Assembly (NCBI GenBank): GCA_014155875.1
Contig: JACEFZ010011394.1
Location: 124,001-188,000, forward strand
DNA: 64,000 nucleotides
Source: Cepaea nemoralis
Lineage: Eukaryota; Mollusca; Gastropoda; Stylommatophora; Helicidae
Direction of reading: 5' to 3'
Positions within the stretch are counted from its first letter, which is position 1; every line of letters starts with the position of its first letter. Made by a program: the position numbers and the translations under genes. The notes under the pieces are model-generated. The model saw only the letters and a program-made list of their open reading frames with translations. It was not told the origin of the DNA and searched no databases. Positions 1 through 11,484 of the stretch are shown one piece after another.

Positions 1-2
1 GA

Positions 3-173
3 ATAAAGACAACGGAGAAAATGATTGCAGATAAAGCACACACAGAGCGCGAGAGACGTAAGATGGTGCATGATGGTGGAAATGACCATGTTTTCACATG
101 CATCCACTGTGGACAAACATTTGCAGCACGAATTGGCCTTATCAGCTACACTCGCCACCGCCATGGGTCGTAG
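3..173 (+). pseudogene. LINE ORF C-terminal zinc-finger-like tail
   Basis: An open frame enters from the left edge and stops at 171-173. It ends in a CxxCGxxF...H.R.H pattern (CIHCGQTFAARIGLISY, then RHRH), one C2H2-like finger. From family knowledge, this kind of finger closes ORF2 of many invertebrate LINEs, where it probably contacts RNA or DNA. Nothing upstream is visible, so this is a 5'-cut fragment and it has no start codon of its own to defend. A host zinc-finger gene is the alternative, but a single finger followed directly by a stop fits the LINE reading better. Confidence 0.45.
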
Positions 174-224
174 TTATTAAGCCTTTTTGAAGCACATTGT
201 ACCTAACTATCTTCTGTCAAGACG

Positions 225-1790
225 GCAAGGTGCCAATGTAAGTTGCATTAGCCTGTTTCAGGCAATCATTGTTAGTTACTCTGGCAGTCCAAGGAATTTG
301 CAACATTTGATTCAGGAACCACCTCTCTGTTGCTTCTATTGTTTCTTAATTTGTCCATGTACATTCCAAGATTCACTGCCATGCAGCAAAACTGGTTCTA
401 CATAGCATTTCAACACTCTCTTTCGTACATTCAGTGATAGTGACTTATTGCATAAAATACTCTTCATTTTCTGAAATGCAGCTTATGCTTGCCCTATTCT
501 GCTCTTAATATCTGTTAATAGATATAGAATGTGTGTATCTTCCATCTGATGTTATAAATGCCCCTAGGTATTTAAAATTATCTACTTGGTTAACAATTGT
601 CCCTTCAATTCCCATTTCACATTTTGGTGTCACCATTTTCTTTGATATCGCCATTATTATTGTTTTCTTGTTTTTCAAGGCGAGTCCTTTCTTGGCACAC
701 GCTGTTACTACAATGTCCAACAACTGTTGTAGATCTTTTACACTATCCGCCACCAATACAGTGTCATCTGCATAGCGTATATTGTTTATGGTATAACCTC
801 CGATTAGTATTCGTGGCTTCTCTTTGATCTCTCTTATTATTACTTCGCTATAGAGGGAGAAGAGATCCGGTGACCAGACACATCCATATCATACTCCTAG
901 CTTTATTTGTTCATAATTGCCCTCTTTATTTCCCATTTTAATGACTACTTCTTGGTTCCAGTAAATAGTCTTTATTTTTATGAGGTCTTTCCCATCAATG
1001 TTAATATCTTCCAACATTTTAATCAGTTCATCGTGTTTTACTTTCTCAAATGCCTTGATATAATCTATGAAGCACAAATATATGTCTTTCTGTGTCTCTA
1101 TTGATCTTTCTATTTGTGTCCGTAATGTATATATTGCATTATTTGTACCCTTTCCTTCCACAAATCCATACAGTTCTTCACCAAATTCCATTTTCATTTT
1201 CTTTTGTGTTATTTTTATTGTAATTCTGAGCAGAAGCTTAGTGACATGGTGTATGAGGTTAACTGTACGAAAATATTCGCATTCAATTGCTCCTGGTCGT
1301 CTTGGTATAGATTTCAGCGAATCGCTTGGTAAATATCCACTGCTGTAAATATCATTCAACTGTTTGGTAAATATATCTACACCAAATTCTCAAAGTACTT
1401 CTAATTCTTCTATTTTAATTCCATCTGGCCCAGCTGTTTTTCCTTTCTTCATATGTTTGACAGCGTCAGCGACTTCTTCTTTTAGAATAGGTGGACCTTC
1501 TAAGTTACTTTCTTCTGTTAATTTTTCCCTTTCTCCATAATATAATTCTTTTATATACTCAATCCACCTCTTCATTATATCACCTTCCTCCAATAATATC
1601 TTTCCTGTTTTTGATTTTAAATACCCTGTATTTGTTCTTATTTTGCTTCCCGTGAGCTCACTGATTTGTATGTGCATAGTTTTTTTTTTTATCTTTAATG
1701 GAATTTAATTCAAATTTCTTGCACTCCTCGTTTAACCAACTTTCTTTTGTCTTCACACGTGTATCTCTTATTTATCTCTCATAGATTTAG
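225..1790 (-). pseudogene. LINE-A copy A1, decayed RT fragment
   Basis: On the minus strand this matches the better LINE-A copies at 42.7-45.2 and 45.3-52.1 kb. In order it holds the linker before RT (1390-1790), RT fingers and palm (889-1359; KGTNNAIYTLRTQIERS, FIDYIKAFEKVKHDEL), the YADD catalytic region near 740-780, and the post-palm QQLLD...KYLGAFITSDG segment (505-756). Homology fades near 225. Several frameshifts and stops separate these blocks, and the endonuclease and 3' terminus are missing, so it cannot be functional. RT would make cDNA at a nicked target site (target-primed reverse transcription). The copy is bounded by unrelated sequence; no TSD was found. Confidence 0.8.
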
Positions 1791-1963
1791 CAGTTATTAA
1801 AAGCAACGGTAGAAGACTAGGAACCAACCGAATTAGTTCATATGAAAAAAATTAGACATAAGTACAGAGAACTGTTGCTTAAGGACAATTGTAAAATAGG
1901 GTGAATTATAAACAATAAATACGTGGACAAGTGGAAAATGTAATAAATATGTTTGCATATCCT

Positions 1964-2191
1964 TTACAGGACATTGCTGTCAACATCAGCATCTTTCAGC
2001 TGTATGTTGATTTCTTGGCAAGATTACGCTCAGTAGTTTGCCATTGCTTTCTGAGAGGCCGGCTCACATGCCCCGTAAGTTACCGACGCGATTCGAACCA
2101 CTGCTGACTCTCACCGTCGTCACGTTACTTACGAGTATATACGAGATTACGGAGAAAAGTCGCTAACCTTTAGGCCAGGAAGCCGTCTTGG
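1964..2191 (-). repeat. tRNA-derived SINE S1
   Basis: The minus strand carries a tRNA-like head with an A-box-like stretch (complement of 2159-2176, GGCCTAAAGGTTAGCGAC) and a near-perfect B box (complement of 2090-2099, GGTTCGAATC). A body follows that contains AAGCAATGGCAAACTACTGA and ends near TCCTGTAAAGGATATGC. The same body recurs in plus orientation at 42413-42608, so it is a dispersed family rather than a lone tRNA gene. Pol III promoter boxes are what the head supplies in such elements. The tail and TSD are not clear. Confidence 0.65.
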
Positions 2192-3245
2192 AAAATGTAA
2201 ACAACAGTAAAAACATATACTAAAAAAAAAAATAAACATACACCAGAAAGATACTTTACAGAAAAAGACAAAGGGAATAGATTTAGAAAACGGTCACAGC
2301 ACCCCAACTCCCGAGAAACACAAACAAACAACATACAATAACCCAATTAAAATAATAATAATAATGTTGAAGAGTGAAATTATTTGTCAATCTGTTTCCC
2401 TCGTATTTTAAACAAAAAGAGAGAAAAAACAGACATGTGGCCAGATTTATTTGTTGGCGTTGTTGTCACGTCTGCCAGAAAGCCGCCATGACACTTAGTG
2501 TGTATTCTTCACAATTAGAATGTAAAGTATGGGGTTTTCCGTAGAATATTAATTATTGTCCCTTTAAAACTCTGTACAACAAATTTGATGGTTGTCCCTC
2601 CAACATTCTGTACAACAGATTAGAAGACACGACACCAGACATTCACAGGGCTTCCACAGCCAGCGTGAGTTTGTCTGGTGTTTAGGTAAGGTCTAGTTTC
2701 GTGGACCTCCACGTCACGGAGCATGAAAGTCAACAACAGAAACAAACAGATGATGTGAGTCGCGGCACAGAAGATGCGTCCAGACTTGGCAGCCATCTTG
2801 GTTGAAGATTCGCCAAGTATTGTGTTAACAACGCCTGCTTGTTGATCTGGCCGTGTGTGTACAGCGCTGTTGGGGGAAACATGTCACCAGGCTGTGAGGA
2901 CAGTTTGGTCCAGGGGGTAGGGGAGTGAGTGCATGTCATTTGTTTGTGATCGCGATCGGCATGTCCTTTTCTCGAACCTCATCACGGAAATTGACATGAA
3001 AAGCCCAGGTCGTGTTAATGGTTTTCTGTTTTCCCCCATCTTTGGCCCGGAAATACGTCACACGACACGGCTAGAGCTGAAGGAGATTCGTTGGAAGCAC
3101 GGGATAGCACCTAAGTGACGACAAATCCAGTCCTCAAGGGGCTGGCCGACTGGTGAGGGAGATCATGTCTCTCCACACGTGATATTTACCATTTCATGTG
3201 CTCATATCCTAGCTTGCCGTGTTGTCAGAGGTCATCGAATGCCAA
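2192..3245. other. unassigned, no gene seen
   Basis: AT-rich single-copy-looking sequence. Short open frames at 2730-2939 (minus) and 2933-3118 (plus) show no recognisable domain, splice context or codon pattern. Confidence 0.5.
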
Positions 3246-3455
3246 TCACAAATGTTTGCGTGTTACGTATAAATCAACGATGTTTGTGTGTTCACATGTA
3301 AATCAAAGATGTTTGTGTGTTTAGATATAAGTGACCCATGTTTATGTATTCAGATATAAGTGACCCATGTTTGTGTGTTCAGATATAAAAGAACCATGGT
3401 TATTTGTACATACATACATGAATGTTTGTTTTTTCATGTACACATCAACATTACG

Positions 3456-3520
<65 letters not shown>

Positions 3521-4090
3521 TATCATCATCATACCGACTGGCGTAGGCGTTCATGACTCTCCACATATCTCGGTCTTTGGCTTTCTGGATCAACACTGCT
3601 GATGATATTCCTCCATTCCACTGTTTCAATCCATTCAGCATCATTTCTCTTGGTCTGCCTCTGCCTCTTTTCCCCTCGATATTTCCAGTCGTCAAGACGT
3701 TCTCCAATGCCTCTCTTCTCATCACATGACCAGAGAAAGCTGTTTGTCTCTTTCTTATTGTTGAATATAATGTTCTAGTTTCATTAGCCTCTTTCAGGCA
3801 ATCGTTACTTACTCTGGCAGCCCAAGGAATTAGCACCATTCGTTCCAGGAACCACATTTCTGTTGCTTGCAAACATTACGGTGTGTATGTATAAATCAAA
3901 TATGTTTAATGGACTCATCTATAAATTAAGGATTGTTCCATGTTCAGATATAAATAAACAATTATTCCGCGCTGATACATAAATTAACAATGTTTACATG
4001 GTCAGCAGTAAATTAACTATTATTACGTGCTCGGATATAAATTAACGTGTTCTTGCTCACATATACATTAAAGATATTGCCGTGCTCTGT
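3246..4090. repeat. degenerate ~30-bp tandem repeat
   Basis: Loosely repeated units resembling TTCAGATATAAGTGACCCATG and ATAAATTAACAATGTTTAC run on both sides of a later LINE-A insertion (3456-3871). The left block (3246-3446) is better preserved than the right (3881-4090). Confidence 0.55.
3456..3871 (-). mobile_element. 5'-truncated LINE-A insertion with (GAT)n tail
   Basis: The minus strand encodes the LINE-A ORF2 C-terminus (TEMWFLERM, GHVMRREALENVLTTG, IEGKRGRGRPRE, RDMWRVMNAYASR), followed directly by a long (GAT)n microsatellite at 3456-3533, which is the element's 3' tail. The insertion is flanked by a 9-bp direct repeat aacattacg (3447-3455 and 3872-3880). Truncation at the 5' side, a simple-repeat tail and a TSD together indicate target-primed insertion. 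It carries no RT core and is dead on arrival. Confidence 0.8.
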
Positions 4091-4127
4091 TGTATATCAA
4101 TAACCCCGTAACTGTAGTCCTAATATG

Positions 4128-5640
4128 TCAGTGTACAGGTTTTAAAAGTAGTAGTAGTATTAGTAGTAGTAGCTGTTTTCTTACATAATAGCTGGTTTCT
4201 TTACATATGTTGTTTATATATGTTATGAACAAGAGAGGGGATAGGACACAACTTTGTCGTACTCCAGATCTTATGGTGAAGGGTTCTGAGTGTCCTCCAG
4301 TTGCTCTCACTATGCATCCACTGTTGTTGTATAAACGTCTACATAGGTTTGTCAGATGTGTACTCACTCCATATTGTTTAAGGATTTCCCACAGCTTGTT
4401 TCTATCTACTCTATTGAATGCCTTTTCTTGGTCGACAAAGGCTAAGTAGAGTGTTTCATTGAATTCGATTGATTTTTCTATAAGTTGTCTAAGAGCAAAC
4501 ATGGCATCTGTGCATCCTTTGTTTTTCCTAAATCCAAGTTGTGTTTCGCTTAGCTGGAGTTCTAAAGTAGTTTGTAATCTTTTTACAAGAATTTTGCAAA
4601 ATATTTTCCCAGTATGACTTAACAGTGAAATGCCTCTGTATTTTGTGCAGTCTCTTTTGCTGCCTTTGTTTTTCCAAATTGGGATAATTATGGCGTTTCC
4701 CCAGTCTCGTGGTGTCTGTTGTTCTACCCAAACATGGTAGAATAGTCTATGTAGCCAAGCTGTTCCTCTTCTCTTGCTGCTTTAATTAGTTCATTTGGTA
4801 TTTCATCCTGTCCCGGTGATTTGTTCAATGGGGCTAATTTGATGACTTCTATAATTTCTTCTTTTAGTATGTCTGGTTCTAGTTCTTTTTTTTCCTTGAA
4901 TTCCTGTGACATCTGATGGGATGTTGAGATGTTATTCGAAGTACTGTTTCCATCTTATTAGGATTTGGTTTTGTTCACTTATTGGTTCTCCATTTTCGCT
5001 GTTAATTATTTCAGTTGGGTCAAAGGGTTCTCATCTGGTTCTCATTGCACTTATCTTTGTGTAGAATTTTCTAGTTGCCTCCTTGTAGTTTTTATTTAGG
5101 GTTTCTCCATACTCCTCCCAGTCTTTTTGTTTTTCTCTCTTTACTATTCTATTCACATTTCTTCTTGCTATTCTATATTCTATGTAATCGCATTTCTGTT
5201 TGCTCTTTGACCACTTTTTATATTTTTCCTCTTTGTCTTTTACAGCTTTCTTTACTTCTGCGTTCCCCCAACTTGTTATTTTCTTTATCCATGTTTTACG
5301 GTTTTTCGTGATTCCACATGTTATTTTTGCAGTATTTAAAATGCTTGATTTGAACATCTCTCATTCTTCTTCCACTGCATTTCTTTCTATAGGTAATTTT
5401 ACGAAGATTTCAGTTAGTTCTTTCTCATAATTTCCCCAAACTGCCTCGTCTTTGAGGTTTTTTAAGTTTACTGATTCGCATGGCATGTATTTTCCTGGTC
5501 TTTGTTTTCTTCTATTGGTGGTTCTTATTGTGGCAACGACTGCTTGTGGTCTGTGTTTATATTTTTAGTTGAGCACTGCCCTCGCACCTAATATATTTCT
5601 ATTTCTGTTATTTCTTGTTAATATAAAATCAATTTCGCTT
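4128..5640 (-). pseudogene. LINE F linker and reverse transcriptase fragment
   Basis: After the MITE, the same strand continues the endonuclease end (SEIDFILTRNNRNR), a Lys-rich linker (TWIKKITSWGNAEVKKAVKD, about 5357-5200) and RT. Visible RT blocks are NKSPGQDEIPNELIKAA, LYLAFVDQEKAFNRVDRNKL (palm motif A with its Asp) and SGVRQSCVLSPLLF. Frames shift near 5020, 4720 and 4520. The catalytic YADD box, thumb and C-terminus are absent, so it is inactive. Confidence 0.7.
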
Positions 5641-5653
5641 TTAGTATCTAGAT

Positions 5654-5860
5654 CAGGGGTGACCAACCTTTTTAGCAGGCGGGCCAATTTTCAGAAATAA
5701 TATTTCCTGCCGGGCCATTCACCTAATTTGTGTTTGTTAATTAAATTAAGCAAGCAAGCGTGCTACAGCCTCGACCACATCGTCGCTTCATACTCCGCGG
5801 GCCGCAACATGACTCCCGCGGGCCGCATGCGGCCCGCGGGCCTCGTGTTGGCCACCCCTG
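5654..5860. mobile_element. 207-bp hAT-type MITE
   Basis: Short non-coding element with terminal inverted repeats CAGGGGTGACCAAC (left) and, on the complement of the right end, CAGGGGTGGCCAAC. It is flanked by the perfect 8-bp direct repeat atctagat (5646-5653 and 5861-5868). An 8-bp TSD and CAGGG termini are diagnostic of hAT transposons. The interior is GC-rich (CGGGCC and GCGGGCC runs) and encodes nothing, so a transposase would have to act in trans. It lies inside the LINE-F endonuclease and is therefore younger than F. Confidence 0.88.
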
Positions 5861-8293
5861 ATCTAGATCACTCCATTTATACCAGGTGTATACTTGTGAG
5901 TCTTTGTGTTTATAGAATGTGTTTGTTATATAGAGGTCGTGTTGGCTGCATAGCTCTATCAGTCTACTTCCGTTATCATTTCTTTCATTATGTTGGTCTC
6001 CAAATGCTCCAAGTTTTTTTTCTATGCCCGCTCTGTTGTGAACTAGTCTTGCATAGAAGTCTCCCATAACTAAGCTGTTGTCCTGCTTATCTATTTTATT
6101 TAGCACATCATGGGTGTCTTCGTAGAAGTCTTCGCATTTTTGCTAATTATTGTCTGCATTACACGGTGCATATATTTGTACATATGTTGTAATTGTTGGT
6201 TCTTTTATTCTCACTGTTATGATTCTTTCTGATATATATTTTATTTCTAGTATTCCTCTTGCTAGCCGCGGTTCAATGACTATTCCCACACCGTGTCTTG
6301 CCCTTTCTTGCTGTTCCACTACAGAGTAGACAAACATGTAACTGTGGTGGATCTCATTGCATCCTTCCCCTTTTATTCTGGTGTCCGCTATTCCCATCAG
6401 TCAAATTTTCCTCTCTTTCATTGTTTCTATAAGTTCTTCTTCTTTGCTATTAAAACCACAGACGTTCATTGTGCCTAATTTTGTGTCTATTGTTGTGGTA
6501 GTAGGGGCTATTGTAGCTATTGTTGTGGTAGTAGGGGCTATTGTAGCTATTGTTGTGGTAGTAGGGGCTATTGTAGCTGTTGTTGAGGTAGTAGGGGCTA
6601 TTGTAGCTGTTGTTTTGGTAGTAGGGGCTGTTGTAGCTATTGTTGTGGTAGTAGGAACTGTTGTAGCTGTTGTTGTGGTAGTAGGGGTTATTGTAGCTAT
6701 TGTTGTGGTAGTAGGGGCTGTTGTAGCTGTTGTTGTGGTAGTAGGGGCTATTGTAGCTGTTGTTGTGGTAGTAGGGACTGTTGTAGCTGTTGTTGTGGTA
6801 GTAGGGGCTATTGTAGCTATTGTTGTGGTAGTAGGGGCTGTTGTAGCTGTTGTTGTGGTAGTAGGAGCTGTTGTAGCTATCGTAGAGGTAGTAGGGGCTA
6901 TTGTAGCTATTGTTGTGGTAGTAGGGGCTATTGTAGCTGTTGTTGTGGTAGTACGGGCTGTTGTAGCTGTTGTTGTGGTAGTAGGGGCTATTGTAGCTAT
7001 TGTTGTGGTAGTAGGGGCTATTGTAGCTATTGTTGTGGTAGTAGGGGCTGTTGTAGATGTTGTTGTGGTAGTAGGGGCTGTTGTAGCTGTTGTTGTGGTA
7101 GTAGGGGCTATTGTAGTTATTGTTGTGGTAGTAGGGGCTGTTGTAGCTATCGTAGAGGTAGTAGGGGCTATTGTAGCTATTGTTGTGGTAGTAGGGGCTG
7201 TTGTAGCTGTTGTTGTGGTAGTAGGGGCTGTTGTAGCTATCGTAGAGGTAGAAGGGGCTATTGTAGCTGTTGTTGTGGTAGTAGGGGCTATTGTAGCTGT
7301 TGTTGTGGTAGTAGGGGCTGTTGTAGCTGTTGTTGTGGTAGTAGGGGCTGTTGTAGCTGTTGTTGTGGTAGTAGGGGCTGTTGTAGCTGTTGTTGTGGTA
7401 GTAGGGGCTATTGTAGCTATTGTTGTGGTAGTAGGGGCTATTGTAGCTATTGTTGTGGTAGTAGGGGCTGTTGTAGCTGTTGTTGTGGTAGTAGGGGCTG
7501 TTGTAGCTATCGTAGAGGTAGTAGGGGCTGTTGTAGCTATTGTTGTGGTAGTAGGGGCTATTTTAGCTGTTGTTGTGGTAGTAGGGGCTATTGTAGCTAT
7601 TGTTGTGGTAGTAGGGGCTATTGTAGCTATTGTTGTGGTAGTAGGGGCTATTGTAGTTGTTGTTGTGGTAGTAGGGGCTATTGTAGCTGTTGTTGTGGTA
7701 GTAGGGGCTATTGTAGCTATTGTTGTGGTAGTAGGGGCTGTTGTAGCTATTGTTGTAGTAGTAGGGGCTGTTGTAGCTGTTGTTGTGGTAGTAGGAGCTG
7801 TTGTAGCTATTGTTGTGGTAGTAGGGGCTGTTGTAGCTGTTGTTGAGGTAGTAGGGACTGTTGTAGCTATTGTTGTGGTAGTAGGGGCTATTGTAGCTGT
7901 TGTTGTGGTAGTAGGGGCTGTTGTAGCGATTTTTGTGGTAGTAGGGGCTGTTGTAGCTGTTGTTGTGGTAGTAGGAGCTGTTGTAGCACTTTTAATGGTA
8001 GTAGTGGATGTTGTAGCAGCTGTAGTGGTAGACGAATCTGTTTTAACAGTCGTAGTGGTAGTGCGAGCGGCTATAACAGGAATAGACGTATTGTTTAATA
8101 GACTTCTGTACTGGTATGGAACCATCCGCCCTATACCCCATGACCATGCCTCTGAGAGGATAAAAGAGTGTATGTAACTTTGGTTTGTTACTAACATCAG
8201 TAAGTAAAAGTCAGCTAAATTAAAGGAGAACAGAGGCGGGGGTTTGTGTCCAACTGACCAGGTCTGCCAGTTCAAAGACCCTAATATGGGCAC
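5741..8293 (-). pseudogene. LINE F ORF: Thr-rich repeat domain joined in frame to AP-endonuclease
   Basis: One reading frame runs from 8293 to about 5870 with only two stops, at 6399-6401 and near 6140. It begins MPILGSLNWQTWSVG. It then has an irregular Thr/Ser stretch, about 50 copies of a 10-residue TTTTxATxAP unit, and without a break the endonuclease start (DTKLGTMNVCGFN). Further endonuclease blocks follow: MGIADTRIKGEG, VQIYAPCNAD, LVMGDFYARL and NTFYKHKDSQVYTWYKW. The family role is nicking the target DNA. The repeat is probably an expansion of a pre-existing Thr-rich stretch and could be read as a mucin-like domain, but the stops and downstream damage make this a pseudogene. Confidence 0.6.
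6488..7990. repeat. 30-bp minisatellite, about 50 units
   Basis: Nearly unbroken 30-bp units (TTGTGGTAGTAGGGGCTATT core). Variation is confined mostly to A/G at two positions, plus a CGTAGAGG variant that recurs in several units. Because 30 is divisible by three and the unit lacks stops, both strands stay open for over 1.5 kb (VVVVGAIVAI on plus, TTTTIATIAP on minus). It lies within LINE F, immediately before the endonuclease. Confidence 0.95.
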
Positions 8294-8458
8294 CGGGATT
8301 CTGCCTAGGATGTAAAGGCGGCCTGGTCGGTATTGACCACATGATCCATAGAGTACTCTGAGGAATGGCCTGACGACACATAATCAGACTTCGAGTGGCA
8401 ACATTATAAATGGGACTCTTCGCTGGCTGTTGAAGATGAGTACGGAGTACGTATGGTA

Positions 8459-9808
8459 TTAGGGACGCTCATTTGAAACCCGTTGCAATGGCTTTATTAC
8501 AAAAGCATGAAAGAAACATTAACAGGTGTGGTAGAATTAAACAAAGCGTTCATTCTGAATGTATTATGCACCATTGGTTGGTCAGAAGAAGTCGCCGTAG
8601 GCATTCAGATAAGCATCCCATTGCTTAGGTAGGCGGCGAATGTAGTCCGCAAAAACAGATTGTGGTTGCTCACTGAACGAAGTTATTTACCGCGTTCATT
8701 ACGTCTGCATCTGTGTGAAATCGTTGGCCCTTGAGAGCTGTTTTTTAGAGGTCCGAAAAAATGAAAATCACTTGGTGACAAATCAGGACTATAGGCTGGA
8801 TGTTGCAGAATTTCCCACTTCTTCCTTGCTAATGCCCCCTGCACAGTCTTTGTGACATGCGGACGAGCATTATCGTGCAACAAAATCACACCGCGAGAAA
8901 GCATGCCGGGTCGTTTATTCTTGATGGCTTTTTGCAGCTTGTCTAGTGTTTGCAAGTAGTGGGTAAAGTTGATGTCGACACCATGTTCTTTAAAGTCGGC
9001 CACATTAGCCCTTCATGGTGAAAAAATGCGCTCAGCATAATCTTACCTGAGGAAATCTGTAAATTGAACTTTTTGGCTTTTGGTGATCCAGCATGCTTCC
9101 ATTGCATGCTCTCTCTTTTGCTGCTCGGCTCAAAGTTGTCGCATCATGAGTTATTGCCTGCCACTATGCGGAAGAGATGTTCATCACTCTTCACTCTGTA
9201 ACGCAGCAAATGGTTCAAACACCATCCCATGCGTTCCTCTTTTTGGTGGTCGGTCAAAATCCGTGATACCCACTGTGAACACACCTTCCAATATTGCAGA
9301 TTCTTACGAACGAGCTTTTGAATTGTCTCAGTTAACACATCAAATTCTTTCGCTAGCGAACGTATGCTTCGACAACGGTTCATCTGTACTGCTGCATTAA
9401 TTTTGGCGATGGCTTTTTCTGTTGCAACAATATGCGCTTGACCCGGCCGTCGAAGATTTGTCGTGAACTGACGTTCTTTCCGAAACATTCGAGCCCAGTC
9501 TGTCACTGTTGTCTTCGACACATATTTGTTACCGTATGCTGCCTGCATTCTTCGATGGGTGTCCACTGGTCGACATTCTTCAAATAAAGGAAACTGAATC
9601 ACTGCTCTTTGAGCTTCTTTGGGCGGATTTCGGAACAACCCGGCCATTTTCTCAACGGTCAGAAACAGAACCTATGCATCATAGGACGATAAGCACATGT
9701 TTTTTTATTCATTGGTCAGTACTTATCACATGACTATGACATGATCATGTTCAACGTACGCTATTGCGCGCGGTGCGGCACGAACGGATTTCAAATGAAC
9801 GCCCCTTA
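8459..9808 (-). mobile_element. mariner-family DNA transposon, about 1350 bp
   Basis: Terminal inverted repeats are visible: TTAGGGACGCTCATTTGAAA from 8459, and TAAGGGGCGTTCATTTGAAA on the complement ending at 9808. Both are flanked by the TA dinucleotide (8457-8458, 9809-9810) that Tc1/mariner elements duplicate on insertion. Length is normal for mariner. It encodes a damaged transposase on the minus strand and sits inside a LINE-D fragment. The two TIRs differ at several positions, consistent with an old copy. Confidence 0.88.
8560..9647 (-). pseudogene. mariner transposase, frameshifted
   Basis: The N-terminal half (9647-9144) carries the paired-type helix-turn-helix region of mariner transposases (THRRMQAAYGNKYVSKTTV, RRPGQAHIVATEKAIAKINA, LVRKNLQYWKVCSQWVSRIL, then FRIVAGN, where the first catalytic Asp is expected: the usual GDE is altered). 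The C-terminal half (9003-8683) has RGVILLHDNARPH (second catalytic Asp) and HPAYSPDLSPSDFHFFGPLK (third Asp of a DD34D triad). The middle (about 9005-9140) is out of frame, so no active enzyme is made. Cut-and-paste transposition is the family reaction. Confidence 0.88.
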
Positions 9809-9878
9809 TATTTTCCGAGTGCTGTGATGTCGGTTCTTGACACAACTTAATTCAATACAATATAAATAAACTCAACAC

Positions 9879-10673
<795 letters not shown>

Positions 10674-10685
10674 TACTTCGAACGA

Positions 10686-10750
10686 ACGAACGAAAATCTT
10701 TATTTTCAAAGGGTTAAGAATTGGGCACGCAGGCCCGTCTGACATTCTGC
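10686..10750 (-). repeat. retroposon 3' end E, tail (TTCG)n
   Basis: On the minus strand a block reading AGACGGGCCTGCGTGCCCAA, then AACCCTTTGAAAATAAAG, runs into (TTCG)n. The same block occurs in plus orientation at 34912-34993, but there ends in (TTTGA)n. An AATAAA-like motif just before a simple-repeat tail is typical of LINE or SINE 3' ends. Its 5' extent is not seen. Confidence 0.55.
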
Positions 10751-10792
10751 CCTTCTTCTCTATTTCCTCTCATACATTCTTGCGAATAATGA

Positions 10793-11086
10793 AGACAGCT
10801 TAACAAACGGGTGTCAGAACACATACCTCAATGGGTCAACAAGATACAACACACAGGAGATGCTAGCCTTGTCGGGCCGACACACCGGAAGCTCCCGGCG
10901 TCTTCAATCGGTAGGCACATTGTCGAAAGTGGCCACGTGGTGGACAGAGAGACTGCATTTCGCGTGTTGTTTAACACACAAAATACTCGCTTGTTAAAAT
11001 TTGCAGAAGCAATTATGATCTATCAACGCAAGCCAGAATTGTGTAAACAGAAAGACATGTTAGTCAGCTTAAAATTACCGTGGTAG
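10793..11086 (+). pseudogene. Penelope-like element C-terminal fragment
   Basis: An open frame beginning after a stop at 10790-10792 reads RQLNKRVSEHIPQWV, then SSIGRHIVESGHVVDRETAF, RLLKFAEAIMIYQRKPELC and KQKDMLVSLKLPW before a stop. From memory of the family, the arrangement EH.P.W, S.I..HL...H, L...EA..I....P.LC and L.LPW is the end of Penelope-like polyproteins, around and after the GIY-YIG endonuclease. The RT part is missing. Phage-integrase or LINE origin seems less likely. A profile search is needed to confirm. Confidence 0.5.
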
Positions 11087-11484
11087 ACAATCAACATTAC
11101 TGTGCGAATATGTGTATATTTCAACTTGAAGGATTTATCTAGTTAATTCACGTAAGTTGTGTGATTTCTGCAGTATGTACCTGACGAGATGCAGCGAAAA
11201 TATGCCAGGCAATAAATCGTGCAATCTATTGTTTGTGTCTTCGTTATTCAAATTCACTACGGGAAAACATTGTTTTGAATACATTCTTTCATTCAATATC
11301 TCTTATGAAGCAATTCTTTGACAACAAAAGAACACTAAGCATTATGACACATGAAAAATAATCAATAATACATGACTCATTGAGGCAATGTTTAACATGG
11401 GTAGTATAAATACCCAAGGAAGGTGCCATACATATGGGAATATTTTTTTTTTTTTTTTGCTAGTTGTCGTTCGAGATAATTTAC
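11087..11484. other. unassigned, no gene seen
   Basis: AT-rich sequence with a poly-T run at 11443-11458. It may contain the end or 3' flank of LINE C. No coding or structural signal. Confidence 0.4.

Larger units (their letters stand above)
4128..8330 (-). mobile_element. LINE F, decayed APE-type non-LTR retrotransposon
   Basis: Read on the minus strand: a 5' leader and Thr-rich ORF start (about 8293-7990), a 30-bp minisatellite (7990-6488), the endonuclease (6480-5570), a basic linker (5357-5031), and RT fingers and palm (4912-4175) ending at SGVRQSCVLSPLLF. Sequence then falls into (CTA)-rich repeat at 4140-4175, before the YADD box would occur, so the 3' end is missing. LINEs normally lose 5' ends, so a 3' loss implies a later deletion or rearrangement. 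A hAT MITE splits the endonuclease at 5654-5860. Clade not resolved. Confidence 0.75.
8378..9843 (+). mobile_element. LINE-D 3' end fragment, split by mariner
   Basis: The outer parts (8378-8458 and 9809-9843) align to the C-terminal end of the LINE-D copies at 23150-23298 and 39660-39779: GGGACTCTTCGCTGGCTG on the left, GTGCTGTGATGTCGGTTC and a stop on the right. The mariner at 8459-9808 interrupts it after a TA. This piece is more diverged than the other D copies. No tail or TSD is resolved before the trinucleotide array begins. Confidence 0.65.

Noticed and set aside
6357..8177. 606-codon Val/Gly/Ala plus-strand frame
   Set aside because: Antisense reading of the 30-bp minisatellite; the minus frame is the one continuous with LINE F.
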